Source: Vampirovibrionales bacterium (GTDB taxonomy: Bacteria > Cyanobacteriota > Vampirovibrionia > Vampirovibrionales > Vampirovibrionaceae). From it: a DNA stretch of 64,000 bases. The notes beneath the pieces are model-generated. The model was not told the origin of the DNA. It did not search any database and saw nothing but the letters and a program-made list of their open reading frames with translations. This document shows, piece after piece, positions 17,244 to 26,882 of the stretch (positions within the stretch are counted from its first letter, which is position 1; each line of letters opens with the position of its first letter). The stretch spans positions 1 through 64,000 of the forward strand of contig JARXAD010000007.1 of the NCBI GenBank assembly GCA_029866025.1, given 5' to 3'. A program made the position numbers and the translations under genes.

Positions 17244-18734
17244 ATGGGACTTCTACGCTCACCCTTTAGCGATCCGCGGAAAGAGGCGCCTTTAAACGAA
17301 GCGTCCGTTACTGACGCTGCAATCCATGCCACAGCAGAAACAGACTCTTCCAGTACCCAGCAGCTTTCTCAGCACGGTGAATTCACTGCCAGCACCATCA
17401 AAGCAGAAGAGCCAACCAGCGTAGAAGAAATTTCTGCCTGGGACGACAAATGGGATGGGCTGAAACATCGGCTGCACCAACGCCTCATGGAAGCCGTGGA
17501 TATTCCTCGCCTCATGGCCCTGAATCCCACCGAAACCCATGAGCAAATTCGCATTGCCTTGGGGCAACTGATTGAAGGCACCGATGCCCTTTTAAGCTAC
17601 AAAGAAAAACAACAGCTCATTGATGGCTTAATGGACGATATTTTGGGCTTGGGACCGCTGGAGGTGCTTCTCAAAGACACCACTGTGAACGATATTTTAA
17701 TTAACGGACCCTACAATGTGTTTGTAGAACGCAAAGGAAAACTGGTCCGTAGCCATGTACGCTTTAAAGATGATAAACATCTCTTACAAGTCATTGATCG
17801 CATTGTGGCTGCGGTGGGCCGCCGCGTAGATGAATCGCAACCGTTGTGTGATGCGCGCTTAAAAGACGGCTCTCGCTTTAACTGCATTATTCCCCCCCTA
17901 GCGCTGGATGGCGCCTTGGTCTCCATTCGTAAATTTTCCAAAGATCCGCTCAAAGTAGAGGATTTGATTCAATACGGCACTCTGAATAAGCAAGCTGCAG
18001 AGCTACTGAAAGGCTTTGTAGAAGCTCGCCTCAATATTATTATTAGCGGTAGTACAGGCAGTGGTAAAACCACCATGCTTAATGTGCTTAGTAGTTTTAT
18101 CCCCGATGACGAACGAATTGTCACCATTGAAGATGCGGCCGAATTGCAGCTGCAAAAAGATCACGTGGCGCGGATGGAAACCCGCCCTGCCAACATTGAA
18201 GGCCGTGGCGAAATTACCATGCGCGATTTGTTTAAAAACGCCTTACGCATGCGCCCCGAACGCATTGTGGTGGGGGAATGCCGAAGCGGCGAAGCCCTAG
18301 ACATGCTACAAGCCATGAATACGGGTCATGATGGATCGTTGACCACCTTACACGCCAACAACCCACGCGACGCGCTGCGCCGACTGGAAACCATGGTGCT
18401 CATGGCCGGTTACGATTTACCGGCTCGTGCCATCCGTGAGCAAGTGGCGTCTGCGGTGCATGTAATTTTGCAAGTAAGCCGACTGAGTGATGGCAGCCGA
18501 AAAGTGATGAACATTACGGAAGTGGTGGGCATGGAAGGCGATGTGATTTTACTGCAAGACATTTATAAATTTGTGCAAACCGGTGTGGATGAAAATAAAA
18601 AAGTGCTGGGCCGTTTTGAACCCACGGGGATTCGCCCAAAGTTTTTAGAACATCTGGAAGCCGCTGGTATTGCCATTGACCCCAGCATTTTTAGTAGCAG
18701 TTTTAACGCCTTAAATGATGGAGGCTGGGGCTAG
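17244..18734 (+). CDS. tadA: TadA/CpaF secretion ATPase
   Basis: This hexameric ATPase drives assembly of Tad (Flp) pili at the inner membrane. The 496-residue protein has a variable N-terminal part to about residue 65, then the VirB11/GspE domain: Walker A GSTGSGKT (about 269-276), an acidic Asp box ([12 protein letters not shown]), the arginine-rich [20 protein letters not shown] Walker B region and the His-box [18 protein letters not shown]. Start ATG 17244 is preferred to TTG 17238; AAAGG is at 17227-17231. The stop overlaps the tadB start by one base. Confidence 0.93.
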   Translation: MGLLRSPFSDPRKEAPLNEASVTDAAIHATAETDSSSTQQLSQHGEFTASTIKAEEPTSVEEISAWDDKWDGLKHRLHQRLMEAVDIPRLMALNPTETHEQIRIALGQLIEGTDALLSYKEKQQLIDGLMDDILGLGPLEVLLKDTTVNDILINGPYNVFVERKGKLVRSHVRFKDDKHLLQVIDRIVAAVGRRVDESQPLCDARLKDGSRFNCIIPPLALDGALVSIRKFSKDPLKVEDLIQYGTLNKQAAELLKGFVEARLNIIISGSTGSGKTTMLNVLSSFIPDDERIVTIEDAAELQLQKDHVARMETRPANIEGRGEITMRDLFKNALRMRPERIVVGECRSGEALDMLQAMNTGHDGSLTTLHANNPRDALRRLETMVLMAGYDLPARAIREQVASAVHVILQVSRLSDGSRKVMNITEVVGMEGDVILLQDIYKFVQTGVDENKKVLGRFEPTGIRPKFLEHLEAAGIAIDPSIFSSSFNALNDGGWG

Positions 18735-19705
18735 TGGACGCGTGGATGGCATCTAGCCTACCGGTACTTGCTGGCTTACTGGTGCTTACGTTAGCAGCCA
18801 GTTTGTATTTCACTTTTTTTTCCAAATCGGATCAGGCCACACAACGCTTTGAAACCACCTTTAAAAAGCAGGACAACAGCCCTCAACGTTCTGCTAAAGT
18901 GATTGCCGCTGAAAAGTTTATTCTTAAAAAAGTGTACGATGGGTCTACCAAGCAATCCCAAACCCTGTCCAAATTGGCCCTTAAGTTAGAGCAAGCCAAC
19001 ATTGCCATGGCCCCCCATGAGTTTCAAACCCTCACGTTTTTAGCGGCGGCATTATCGGGTGTGTTGGGTTTTTTAGCCCACCAGAATATGTTATTGGGTG
19101 TGGGTTGGGCGGTGAGTGTGTGGTTTATTCCCGACTGGTTTGTGTCTATCAAGGCCTGGCTTCGCTTGGCCAAAGCGGAAGAGCAATTTTCTGACGTGTT
19201 GGATGCCATGATTAGCTGCCTGAAAACCGGATTTGGATTTAACCAGGCGGTCCATAGCATTACCGAAAATTTTGAAGACCCGTGGGGCACCGAGTTTGGC
19301 AAAATGGCCATTGAAATTGGCATGGGGCAAAGTAAAACCACAGTGCTTCGCAATTTGTATCGGCGTATTCCCAACACCGATGTGGAACTATTTACCACCG
19401 CCATGCAAATTTATTTTGAAAGCGGTGGAAATTTAGTGGAACTGCTGGGAAATCTGAGCACCACCATTCGCACACGCTATAAATTGTTCCGTAAAATTCG
19501 AACCCTTTCGGCCCAAGGAAAATTATCGGCTGGCATGATTACGTGTATTCCGTTTTTTTTGATGAGCTTTATGGCTCTGATTATTCCCGAAGCGGTGCAT
19601 GGGTTTATTGCCCACCCTTTGGGGATGATTTTATTAGGCTTAACCGGCATCTGGATGCTGTTTGGTATTTTTATCCTCTTTAAAACTGTTCAGATTGAGG
19701 TATAG
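18734..19705 (+). CDS. tadB: TadB-like pilus assembly inner-membrane protein
   Basis: The 323-residue protein belongs to the GspF-like platform family, which forms the inner-membrane base of the Tad pilus with TadC. It has an N-terminal membrane segment (residues about 5-28), a helical cytoplasmic domain with FSDVLDAMISCLKTGFGFNQAV and a T2SSF-like region (ALQIYFESGGNLVELLGNLSTTIR-type, read here as TAMQIYFESGGNLV), then two closely spaced C-terminal membrane helices. GTG 18734 overlaps the tadA stop codon; GGAGG lies 9 nt upstream. Translational coupling is likely. Confidence 0.88.
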   Translation: MDAWMASSLPVLAGLLVLTLAASLYFTFFSKSDQATQRFETTFKKQDNSPQRSAKVIAAEKFILKKVYDGSTKQSQTLSKLALKLEQANIAMAPHEFQTLTFLAAALSGVLGFLAHQNMLLGVGWAVSVWFIPDWFVSIKAWLRLAKAEEQFSDVLDAMISCLKTGFGFNQAVHSITENFEDPWGTEFGKMAIEIGMGQSKTTVLRNLYRRIPNTDVELFTTAMQIYFESGGNLVELLGNLSTTIRTRYKLFRKIRTLSAQGKLSAGMITCIPFFLMSFMALIIPEAVHGFIAHPLGMILLGLTGIWMLFGIFILFKTVQIEV

Positions 19706-19710
19706 ACCGT

Positions 19711-20697
19711 ATGTGGATCGGGCTTCTTGCTGGACTGAGTGTTTTTTTATTGGCCTACGGGGCTTTAATTACCTGGGGTATGATGCGCCAGCAGCATCAA
19801 CAAGTAGCCGAACGCGTTGCCACCCTTAGCACTGTAGAAGCCAAAAAACGACGCCTTCAACAACACATGTTGGGGCCCAATGGCTTTCAAGCGTCCTTTA
19901 CCGAACGCGTTATTTTACCTGTCGCCGTTGCCTTGTTTAAACGCATTAAAGTCTACATTCCTTTAGGTGGCCAAATGGACTGGGTGCAAGAGCACTTGAC
20001 CTATGCTGGCTATAAAAAATCATCGCTAGTACCGGCTTTTTTAGGCATTCAATGCCTATCGGTATTGGTAATTGGGGGATCCTTTTATCTTCAAGCGGCG
20101 TTACTGGGTAAAACACTCATTAGTTTACCGGCCTTATTTTTTGGCAGCATTGGCGCCGTGTTTGGGTATTTATTGCCCATGATGGTGCTCAATGCAAAAG
20201 TAGGGGCTCGACAGGGGCTCATTCAAAAAAGTTTGCCCGATTTTTTAGAGCTACTGGTTATTTGCGTAGAAGCGGGCCTGAGCATGGATGGCGCCATTTT
20301 AAAAATCATTCAGCACCAAACGCCCACACCCAATACCTTGCCGTGGCGAGAGGAACTGATGCGCTATTTGGGCGATATTGAATTTGGCATGAACCGCAAA
20401 CAAGCCATGTTGTTATTGGGTGAACGTACCGGTGTGGAAGACGTGAAAACCTTTGTAAACGCCTTAATAATGGCGTATGAGATGGGTGCCAGCGTGGCCC
20501 AAACCTTGCGTGTGCAGTGTGATACGTTGCGCAACAAACGCCTACAGCGTGCGGAAGAAAAAGCCCAAAAAATTCCAGTCAAAATGGTGCCGCCCATTTA
20601 TATCTTTTTATTTCCCGCTATTTTTGTGTCTATTTTTGGCCCTTTGGGCATGATCCTCATTCAAAATATTGGCGGCCTGATTGGCAAAGGACTGTAG
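19711..20697 (+). CDS. tadC: TadC-like pilus assembly inner-membrane protein
   Basis: This 328-residue paralogue of TadB has an N-terminal membrane helix, two central helices (about residues 110-155) and the T2SSF domain with SLPDFLELLVICVEAGLSMDGAI and GASVAQTLRVQCDTLRNKRLQRAEEKAQK, the usual TadC motif ahead of a C-terminal helix pair. It starts 5 nt after tadB and is the last gene of the tadZABC run. The prepilin, secretin and prepilin peptidase genes are not in the window. Confidence 0.9.
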   Translation: MWIGLLAGLSVFLLAYGALITWGMMRQQHQQVAERVATLSTVEAKKRRLQQHMLGPNGFQASFTERVILPVAVALFKRIKVYIPLGGQMDWVQEHLTYAGYKKSSLVPAFLGIQCLSVLVIGGSFYLQAALLGKTLISLPALFFGSIGAVFGYLLPMMVLNAKVGARQGLIQKSLPDFLELLVICVEAGLSMDGAILKIIQHQTPTPNTLPWREELMRYLGDIEFGMNRKQAMLLLGERTGVEDVKTFVNALIMAYEMGASVAQTLRVQCDTLRNKRLQRAEEKAQKIPVKMVPPIYIFLFPAIFVSIFGPLGMILIQNIGGLIGKGL

Positions 20698-20719
20698 GCC
20701 TTCATTAAAAAAGCAGGCA

Positions 20720-21589
20720 TTAATTAGCGATAGGAGATTTCCAGTGTTCCATTACTTTTACTATGGGCTTGGCCGCTGTCCAAAGTATTTTTTGCGCTCC
20801 TAAGGTTAGCTTTTGCCCCAATGTTTTAGGGCCAAACACAAAGTCTGCATACACTTGTTCAAACGGGTATACTCGGCTTTTCCGAAGCAACGCAGCCTCC
20901 CGGGTTTTTTCTGGAAAAACCTGATCCATCAAAATACGGCCTTCCATTTTTGTCTTCACATAGCCCATCAAAGTATCCATAGAACATGGGGGCAGATTGC
21001 TTGCTTTAAAAATTTTTGCTAACTGTTGCTTACCAAAATTATGTTGGTTACACAATTTTTTAAGATTAACTATTTGTACCGCTGACAGTGGTGTTTGACC
21101 ATGCCGTTGATGATACTGCCCCAAAGCCTCAATGTATTCATCCACTTCTTGTTGATAATGATTGGGTGCCGATGGTGTTTTTTTAATTTTATAAGCCGCC
21201 AGTTTTCGCAATGATTTTAGCAGAAGGGGTGAACACTCAACACGAGAAGACGTTGAATCAGCCCCTGATTCGACGTCTTTTTCGACATCTAGCCAAGCCA
21301 AATCACCCACTTCGGTATAGGGTTCCCCGTCATGAGCATGCGATTCATAGTAGCCCTTCTGGCCAACCCAAACAAAGGGTCCCCCCATCAAATATCTGTA
21401 TTCTGATGGGAGGATTTCGCTGTACTTGCATTTAATTGTTGGTGCTGTGGGGTATGGGACATATTGGTCACCCGTCATCCCCTGAGAAACCATCTGGGGC
21501 GTTAAACCATCAATGGCTTTAACCACAATAGCTTTTGCAGGGATGTACCCAAAGTGCGGCGCTGCTGTGGAAAGACGATGACCAGACAC
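20720..21589 (-). CDS. hypothetical protein, unknown function
   Basis: The protein has about 289 residues, is soluble and has no signal peptide. The C-terminal half is Lys-rich and helical (GQKLTLGAQKILWTAAKPIVKVMEHWK at the end), while the N-terminal 100 residues are rich in Gly, Tyr and Pro. The start is probably GTG 21589, with AAGGTG about 12 nt upstream, but the spacing is not ideal. Base composition is lower in GC than in the Tad genes and msrA. It stands alone, convergent with tadC. No family is recognised; an accessory origin is possible. Confidence 0.55.
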   Translation of the reverse strand: MSGHRLSTAAPHFGYIPAKAIVVKAIDGLTPQMVSQGMTGDQYVPYPTAPTIKCKYSEILPSEYRYLMGGPFVWVGQKGYYESHAHDGEPYTEVGDLAWLDVEKDVESGADSTSSRVECSPLLLKSLRKLAAYKIKKTPSAPNHYQQEVDEYIEALGQYHQRHGQTPLSAVQIVNLKKLCNQHNFGKQQLAKIFKASNLPPCSMDTLMGYVKTKMEGRILMDQVFPEKTREAALLRKSRVYPFEQVYADFVFGPKTLGQKLTLGAQKILWTAAKPIVKVMEHWKSPIAN

Positions 21590-21744
21590 AATAACTGAAG
21601 CACCTTAAATAAAAAATTTTGTAAGTTACCCAACAATTATGCTTACTCAAGCCACTGTTGTATGACAACTGAATGACATACTTTGTTAAAACCCGCCCAT
21701 ACCAGCCAATTGCCTGTTACACAAAGTAACAATACGAATGGCCG

Positions 21745-22227
21745 CTAGGCCAACGTGTGGCAACTGGGAGCCATGCCGCGTTTGGCAAAGTACTGCTGAT
21801 GGTAGTCTTCTGCCGGCCAGAAAGTGGGTGCAACGGCAATTTCAGTCACAATAGGCTTTGAAAACCCTACTTGGGCCAACTGTTTACTGGTTGCGGCCAA
21901 AGTAGCTTGGTCTGGCGTGGTGGTAAAAATAGCAGAGCGATACTGAGTGCCAATGTCTGGCCCTTGGCGGTTGAGAGTCGTCGGATCGTGTAAGCGCCAA
22001 AACAAGCTAAGCAACTCACTGTAGCTCACCACAACAGAATCAAACACCACGGCGACCCCTTCCGCATGGCCGGTGGTACCCGTACACACCTGCTCATAGG
22101 TAGGATGGTCGACCGAACCGCCAATATAGCCCACTTGGGTAGAAACCACCCCCGGCACTTGAGCGAAAAAGGCTTCCACACCCCAAAAGCAGCCCGCTGC
22201 CACAATCGCTGTTTCAATGGTTGTCAT
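21745..22227 (-). CDS. msrA: peptide-methionine (S)-S-oxide reductase
   Basis: MsrA repairs oxidised methionine in proteins with thioredoxin. The catalytic Cys13 lies in the signature GCFWGVEAFF. The sequence GYIGGSVDHPTYEQVCTGTTGHAEGVAV and the tail AEDYHQQYF are also diagnostic. The 160-residue length is normal. It is in a minus-strand run with the methyltransferase gene, whose stop is 5 nt upstream of its start. Confidence 0.96.
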   Translation of the reverse strand: MTTIETAIVAAGCFWGVEAFFAQVPGVVSTQVGYIGGSVDHPTYEQVCTGTTGHAEGVAVVFDSVVVSYSELLSLFWRLHDPTTLNRQGPDIGTQYRSAIFTTTPDQATLAATSKQLAQVGFSKPIVTEIAVAPTFWPAEDYHQQYFAKRGMAPSCHTLA

Positions 22228-22232
22228 CGTGT

Positions 22233-23048
22233 TTATACCGCCTGTGTTCGTTTACTTCGAGCCGGCTTGGTACGTGCGATTTGCATCCACCACGGCCACG
22301 GTTGTAAGGTCAGCAAGGGTTCGGCCACATCACTTAAGGCTTTTTTAAGCACGCTGTCATCGGGCCATACTTGGCCATCTTTGGAAAGACCTTCGCCCGT
22401 AGGCAATCGCATCCCCAATTGTTCAAACGCATGATTGGACTTGGGCCATAAGCTCACAAGGGTGCCGGTAATGGGGCGATGCGCCGACACCAACAAATGT
22501 CCACTGCACACACGCGCCAGTTCACGCACCACACGGCCAATGGTTTGATTGTTGGCTTGTTCATAAACGTTCAAGGCAATCGCCATATCAAAATGGTCAT
22601 CGGCGTAAGGCAATGCAGTGAGTGGGCTGTCATCAAAGCGAAAGCGGCACTGAATTTTTTCTTGGGCTTCTCGAGCCATCGTTTCATCGCTATCCAGCAG
22701 GGTAATAGTGCTAAAGGGCAACACAAAGCCGAGTCGTCTCGCCACATCCAACTGACGGCAGCCACCCACCATTAAAATGCGCTTGGGATCGGCGCTAGTT
22801 TTTTCAGCACGGGCCTCAAACAATAGCTCTAGACTGTTGTAAAAAGCGGTTTCCAGCTGACGCGCCACCCACGGGCGGTTGGTGTCTTGCTCGGCTGGAA
22901 TATCGTCCGACACATCGCCACAGGGTTTATGGCCACCCTGAGTATCCTTACAGCCGCCACAGTCCTTCTCAGCAGGCTCTTCCGCCAAAGGAAAGGGCAT
23001 GGTTTTAGCGATAACGTCGGTCGAAGCGTGTTCCATGGTTGATTCCAT
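22233..23048 (-). CDS. class I SAM-dependent methyltransferase-like protein
   Basis: This 271-residue protein has an N-terminal region of about 75 residues with Cys/His-rich CGGCKDTQGGHKPCGD, which could bind a metal. It is followed by a Rossmann-type methyltransferase fold: RILMVGGCRQLDVARRLGF (motif I), TITLLDSDETMARE (motif II) and LPYADDHFDMAIALNVYEQ (motif IV). The substrate is unknown. GAGGA precedes the ATG by 5 nt. It lies between aspartase and msrA on the same strand; the two Cys pairs before the domain are the only odd feature. Confidence 0.7.
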   Translation of the reverse strand: MESTMEHASTDVIAKTMPFPLAEEPAEKDCGGCKDTQGGHKPCGDVSDDIPAEQDTNRPWVARQLETAFYNSLELLFEARAEKTSADPKRILMVGGCRQLDVARRLGFVLPFSTITLLDSDETMAREAQEKIQCRFRFDDSPLTALPYADDHFDMAIALNVYEQANNQTIGRVVRELARVCSGHLLVSAHRPITGTLVSLWPKSNHAFEQLGMRLPTGEGLSKDGQVWPDDSVLKKALSDVAEPLLTLQPWPWWMQIARTKPARSKRTQAV

Positions 23049-23061
23049 TAGTCCTCGTCCA

Positions 23062-24504
23062 TTAATTGGGGCTCGTCATTTTTTCAACGGCCAGTATTTC
23101 CGCCAAACGCTTGGCGTCAATGGTTTGGCCTGTCAGTTTATCGGTTAGGTTCATGGCCAGGGCCACATCACTCACAGGTTTGCCTTCGCTCAGTACTTTT
23201 TTGGCAATATCCGCTGCCGCCGCATACCCGATATGGGGATTGAGGGCTGTGAGGAGCACGCAGCTGGTTTCAATGCGATGCATAGCCACCGCTTCGTCCA
23301 CCTTCAGTCCATCAATGCACTCGGCGGCAAACAACTTAAAGCTGTTGGTGAGGATACGTTGCGACTCCACCATCTTGAGCAAAATCGTGGGCATCATCAC
23401 ATTCAGTTGCAGCTGGCCGTTTTGGGCACACAGGGCAATGGTCAGATCGTTACCCTGCACAATGTAACTCATCTGGTCCATCAATTCGGGGTAAATGGGG
23501 TTGATTTTCCCCGGCATAATGGACGACCCCGGTTGTTTGCTGGGCAACAACAGCTCGCCCAAGCCGGTTTTTGGGCCCATGGAATAGAGTTTTAGATCGT
23601 GGGCAGTTTTTTCCAACTCAATGGCCACGCTGCGAAGCGCTGCCGAATAATCGGAAAAATGGCCAAAACTGCTGGTGGCCTGAAAATAATCGGGGTGCAT
23701 CACCAAGGGTAAGCCGCTAATAACGGTTAATTTTTCTGTTACCACCGGGCGGTATTGGGGATGGGTGTTCAAACCGGTTCCCAAGGCCGACGCGCCCAAG
23801 CCAATTTGGTGGAGACGCTTGGCGGCGTGCTCTACATTGTCAATGGCGTCTTGCATGGCATGAGCGTAGGCGCCAAATTGCTGGCCCATGGTGAGAGGAA
23901 CCGCATCTTGCATGTGGGTGCGTCCGGCAATGAGCACGTCTTTAAACTCATTGGCTTTTTTTGCTAAGCTGGCTTGAAATTGCTTAAGGGACAACACCAA
24001 AGGCCCATGCATGCTTAAAAACGTGAGACGCATCATGGTGGGGGTCACGTCATTGGTGGATTGGCCATAATTAACGTGATCGTTGGGATTAACGGTGTAG
24101 TCGCCTTTTTGCCCGCCCATCAGTTCCGTGGCACGGTTGGCCAAAATTTCATTCACGTTCATGTGGTGGCTGGTACCGGTGCCGCCTTGGTACACGTCCA
24201 CAATAAATTGATCGTTGAATTTTCCGTCAATCATTTCTTGGGCCGCCATGGCAATGGCATCCGCCATGTCTTGGGGAATTAGACCCAGCTGGCCGTTGGT
24301 TTGGGCTGTGGCTTTTTTAATCCACCCGTAAGCCCTAATGGCTTCGGGGTAGGCCATGGAGGCCGTAACGCCCGAAATGGGGAAGTTTTCGCAGCCCCGC
24401 AAGGCTTGCACGCCATAGTAGGCCTCGGCAGGCACTTGGCGCACGCCCATCGAATCTTTTTCATCGCGGGTAGCACCGGTGGGGTTTAATGTTGCAGTCG
24501 ACAT
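23062..24504 (-). CDS. aspA: aspartate ammonia-lyase
   Basis: Aspartase converts aspartate to fumarate and ammonia. This 480-residue member of the aspartase/fumarase superfamily has the signature GSSIMPGKINP and continues YPELMDQM, closer to aspartase than to class II fumarase. The N-terminal VPAEAYYGVQALRGCENFPIS also matches aspartases. Start ATG 24504 has GGAG 8 nt upstream; the longer open frame to 24591 lacks support. Fumarase activity cannot be fully ruled out without alignment. Confidence 0.88.
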   Translation of the reverse strand: MSTATLNPTGATRDEKDSMGVRQVPAEAYYGVQALRGCENFPISGVTASMAYPEAIRAYGWIKKATAQTNGQLGLIPQDMADAIAMAAQEMIDGKFNDQFIVDVYQGGTGTSHHMNVNEILANRATELMGGQKGDYTVNPNDHVNYGQSTNDVTPTMMRLTFLSMHGPLVLSLKQFQASLAKKANEFKDVLIAGRTHMQDAVPLTMGQQFGAYAHAMQDAIDNVEHAAKRLHQIGLGASALGTGLNTHPQYRPVVTEKLTVISGLPLVMHPDYFQATSSFGHFSDYSAALRSVAIELEKTAHDLKLYSMGPKTGLGELLLPSKQPGSSIMPGKINPIYPELMDQMSYIVQGNDLTIALCAQNGQLQLNVMMPTILLKMVESQRILTNSFKLFAAECIDGLKVDEAVAMHRIETSCVLLTALNPHIGYAAAADIAKKVLSEGKPVSDVALAMNLTDKLTGQTIDAKRLAEILAVEKMTSPN

Positions 24505-24593
24505 GGCATTTCTCCATCGATAGTGATAAATCTCCTCTATTATTTCGCCAACGGCTGGGATTCGCAATGACTTTGACCTGCCCACGAACACCC

Positions 24594-25787
24594 CTACAAG
24601 CGAGAGAACTGAGCCCCCGGATGCTGCTTGGCCAAGCCCATCAGTTCCAGCAAGGTTAAGGTGGTTTGCAGCACGTCTACTGAAAGCCCACTGTGTTGCT
24701 GCAAGAGCGCCAAGGGCTTTGGTTCATAGGCCAAAGCCTTCATTACCAAGCGCTGATCGTCGGTTAAGTTCAACGCCAACAAGCTGGGTTGAATCTCAGA
24801 ACTTTCAGAACTATCGATACTATCGACCAGGCCATTATTGGGCCAGCTTGCTGGCTCCCAGTGGAGCTCGTGGAGGATGTCGGTGGCACTGGTGGTGAGG
24901 ATGGCGCCATCTTTGATAAGGCTATGGGGGCCTTCGCTACCGGGGCTAAAGGCATGGCCCGGCACGGCAAACACGGCACGGCCGTCGTCCATAGCGCACC
25001 GGGCCGTAATGAGAGATCCACTGGCAATGGCACCTTCCACCACCACAGTGCCATAGCTTAATCCCGAAATAATGCGATTCCGTTGGGGGTAGGTGCCGCG
25101 GGTACCGCCCATACCCGGTGGATATTCACTCACCAAGGCTCCGCCTTCCGCCACAATGCGTTGGGCCAAGCGCTTATGAAACGCCGGAAACACTTTATCA
25201 ATGCCGCACCCAAACACCGCCACTGTGGGCAAGCCATTCGCTAAAGCGGCCTCGTGGGCAGCCCCATCCACCCCTTCTGCCAACCCACTGATAATACAAG
25301 CCCCAACAGGCACCAAACCTTCCACCAAATGGTTCACCATCTGGCGTCCATATTCACTAATGCGGCGGGTGCCCACCATGCCCACCGTTTTGCCTTCCAA
25401 GGCGTGAGGATTGCCTTTGACATACACAATATTGGGCGGGTCCTCAGTGTTGGCTAGTAATTCAGGATAGGTCAAAGAGTCGGGTGCCCATGTGTTTTTA
25501 GGAGAAATAAGAATGCTCACCCCCTGAGATCGAATTTTTTCCACCTTGGCCAGTGGATTGGCGTGGTGAATCGCGTGTCGCCAACCTTCAATCACCGGAT
25601 CCGCGCAGCGGTTGGGGAGTAGCTCACGTAATACGGTGGGATCATCGGTCCACAACCCATCTACACTTCCGACTTTGGCCAATAAATACGTCAACGTTCG
25701 GCTTCCAATGCCGTTTACCTCACTGAGTACCAGCAAGCGCCCCAGTGCAAGGTCCACATCGATTTTAGAAAGAGATGAAGAAATCAT
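24594..25787 (-). CDS. dprA: DNA processing protein DprA
   Basis: DprA protects incoming single-stranded DNA and loads RecA during natural transformation. The 397-residue protein has an N-terminal helix-hairpin-like segment (LLVLSEVNGIGSRTLTYLL), the Rossmann-type core with GMVGTRRISEYGRQMV, ISGLAEGVDGAAHEAAL, TVAVFGCGIDKVFP and PQRNRIISGLSYGTVVVEGAIASGSLITAR, and a C-terminal winged-helix region (LALLQQHSGLSVDVLQTTL). It stands upstream of aspA on the same strand. Together with the Tad genes it hints at, but does not prove, competence. Confidence 0.95.
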   Translation of the reverse strand: MISSSLSKIDVDLALGRLLVLSEVNGIGSRTLTYLLAKVGSVDGLWTDDPTVLRELLPNRCADPVIEGWRHAIHHANPLAKVEKIRSQGVSILISPKNTWAPDSLTYPELLANTEDPPNIVYVKGNPHALEGKTVGMVGTRRISEYGRQMVNHLVEGLVPVGACIISGLAEGVDGAAHEAALANGLPTVAVFGCGIDKVFPAFHKRLAQRIVAEGGALVSEYPPGMGGTRGTYPQRNRIISGLSYGTVVVEGAIASGSLITARCAMDDGRAVFAVPGHAFSPGSEGPHSLIKDGAILTTSATDILHELHWEPASWPNNGLVDSIDSSESSEIQPSLLALNLTDDQRLVMKALAYEPKPLALLQQHSGLSVDVLQTTLTLLELMGLAKQHPGAQFSRL

Positions 25788-25863
25788 AGAGATAATTTAC
25801 GGAAATCATGGGTACCTGCACCGTCTATTTTTACGGTAAAGCCACATGTAACAAAAAAGTCGA

Positions 25864-25914
25864 CTGCAGCGCGCCCAACAGTTGGGGAATACCCGTGTTG
25901 GGCGTAAGATGCAG
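25864..25914 (+). promoter_or_regulatory. hairpin in the leader upstream of kdsA
   Basis: CGCCCAACA (25872-25880) pairs perfectly with TGTTGGGCG (25896-25904). Inside it GGG (25885-25887) pairs with CCC (25892-25894), and outside CTGCA (25864-25868) pairs with TGCAG (25910-25914). No T run follows, so a terminator is unlikely. The element lies about 50 nt before the kdsA ATG and may affect its transcript. Confidence 0.5.
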
Positions 25915-25964
25915 CGTGTTACGGGTTATCCTCTAACCTTATTCTTCATTTTAGGACTGCTTTT

Positions 25965-26867
25965 ATGACGGTTGAACTCACCTCATTGCCTTACCCTACC
26001 GAGCCTTTTGCCTCGTCTGCCTTAGCAAAATTGCCATTCACCTTGCTGGCTGGACCTGATGTGCTGGAAGGCGACGGCAGCATCAATTTGCAATCCGCCC
26101 ATTACCTAAAGGCTATGGTGGACCGCCTAAGCAAGACCTATGCCATTGAGTATTATTTTAAAAGCTCGTACGACAAAGCCAACCGCACCAGCATTACCGC
26201 CTACCGTGGCCCCGGCGCCAAGCAAGGCCTAGAAATGCTGAAACGCATCCAAGGCGACGTTGGTGTGAAGCTGATTACAGACGTTCACAGCGTGGAAGAA
26301 GCCACCTTGGCGGGCACTGTGGTAGACATGATTCAAGTGCCCGCGTTTTTAAGCCGCCAAACTGATTTACTACTGGCCGCTGGCGACACTGGCAAGATTG
26401 TGAACATCAAAAAAGGGCAATTTCTTAGCCCCCACGACACCATTAACGCCGTGGAAAAGGTAAAAAGCACGGGCAACACCAACGTGTTTGTGACCGAACG
26501 CGGTACCACCTTTGGCTACAATAATTTGGTGGTGGATATGCGCGGCGTGCCCATTGTGCAAGGGTATGGCGTGCCTGTTATTTTTGATGCCACCCACAGC
26601 ATTCAATTGCCCGGCGGGCAAGGAACGTCATCGGGCGGGCAGCGCGAATACGCCATTACACTAGCGCGAGCCGCTGTAGCAGCCGGTTGCAACGGCCTGT
26701 TTTTTGAAACCCACCCCGACCCAGCAACGGCGTTGTGCGACGGACCCAACATGCTTCCCCTCACGTGGATGGAGCCGTTGCTGGAAACCTGCCTATCCAT
26801 TCGTAGCCTGTTGTTGCAGTCGGCGGCAAAAACGGCTTCCACGTCCGCTCAACCTGTGTTGGTTTAA
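25965..26867 (+). CDS. kdsA: 3-deoxy-8-phosphooctulonate synthase (KDO-8-P synthase)
   Basis: KdsA condenses phosphoenolpyruvate and arabinose-5-phosphate for Kdo synthesis in lipopolysaccharide. The 300-residue TIM-barrel protein has FKSSYDKANRTS (about 65-76), ITDVHSVEEA, VPAFLSRQTDL, ERGTTFGYNNLVVDMRG and FDATHSIQLPGGQGTSSGGQRE. Asp32 occupies the first metal-site position in AGPDVLEG, where known enzymes have Cys (metal-dependent) or Asn (metal-independent). Downstream genes follow closely, but their functions are unrelated. Confidence 0.94.
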   Translation: MTVELTSLPYPTEPFASSALAKLPFTLLAGPDVLEGDGSINLQSAHYLKAMVDRLSKTYAIEYYFKSSYDKANRTSITAYRGPGAKQGLEMLKRIQGDVGVKLITDVHSVEEATLAGTVVDMIQVPAFLSRQTDLLLAAGDTGKIVNIKKGQFLSPHDTINAVEKVKSTGNTNVFVTERGTTFGYNNLVVDMRGVPIVQGYGVPVIFDATHSIQLPGGQGTSSGGQREYAITLARAAVAAGCNGLFFETHPDPATALCDGPNMLPLTWMEPLLETCLSIRSLLLQSAAKTASTSAQPVLV

Positions 26868-26882
26868 TCGCGGCACGTTAAT

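Noticed and set aside
24505-24591. 29-residue extension of aspartase
   Set aside because: ATG 24504 has a good Shine-Dalgarno and aspartase homology begins after it.
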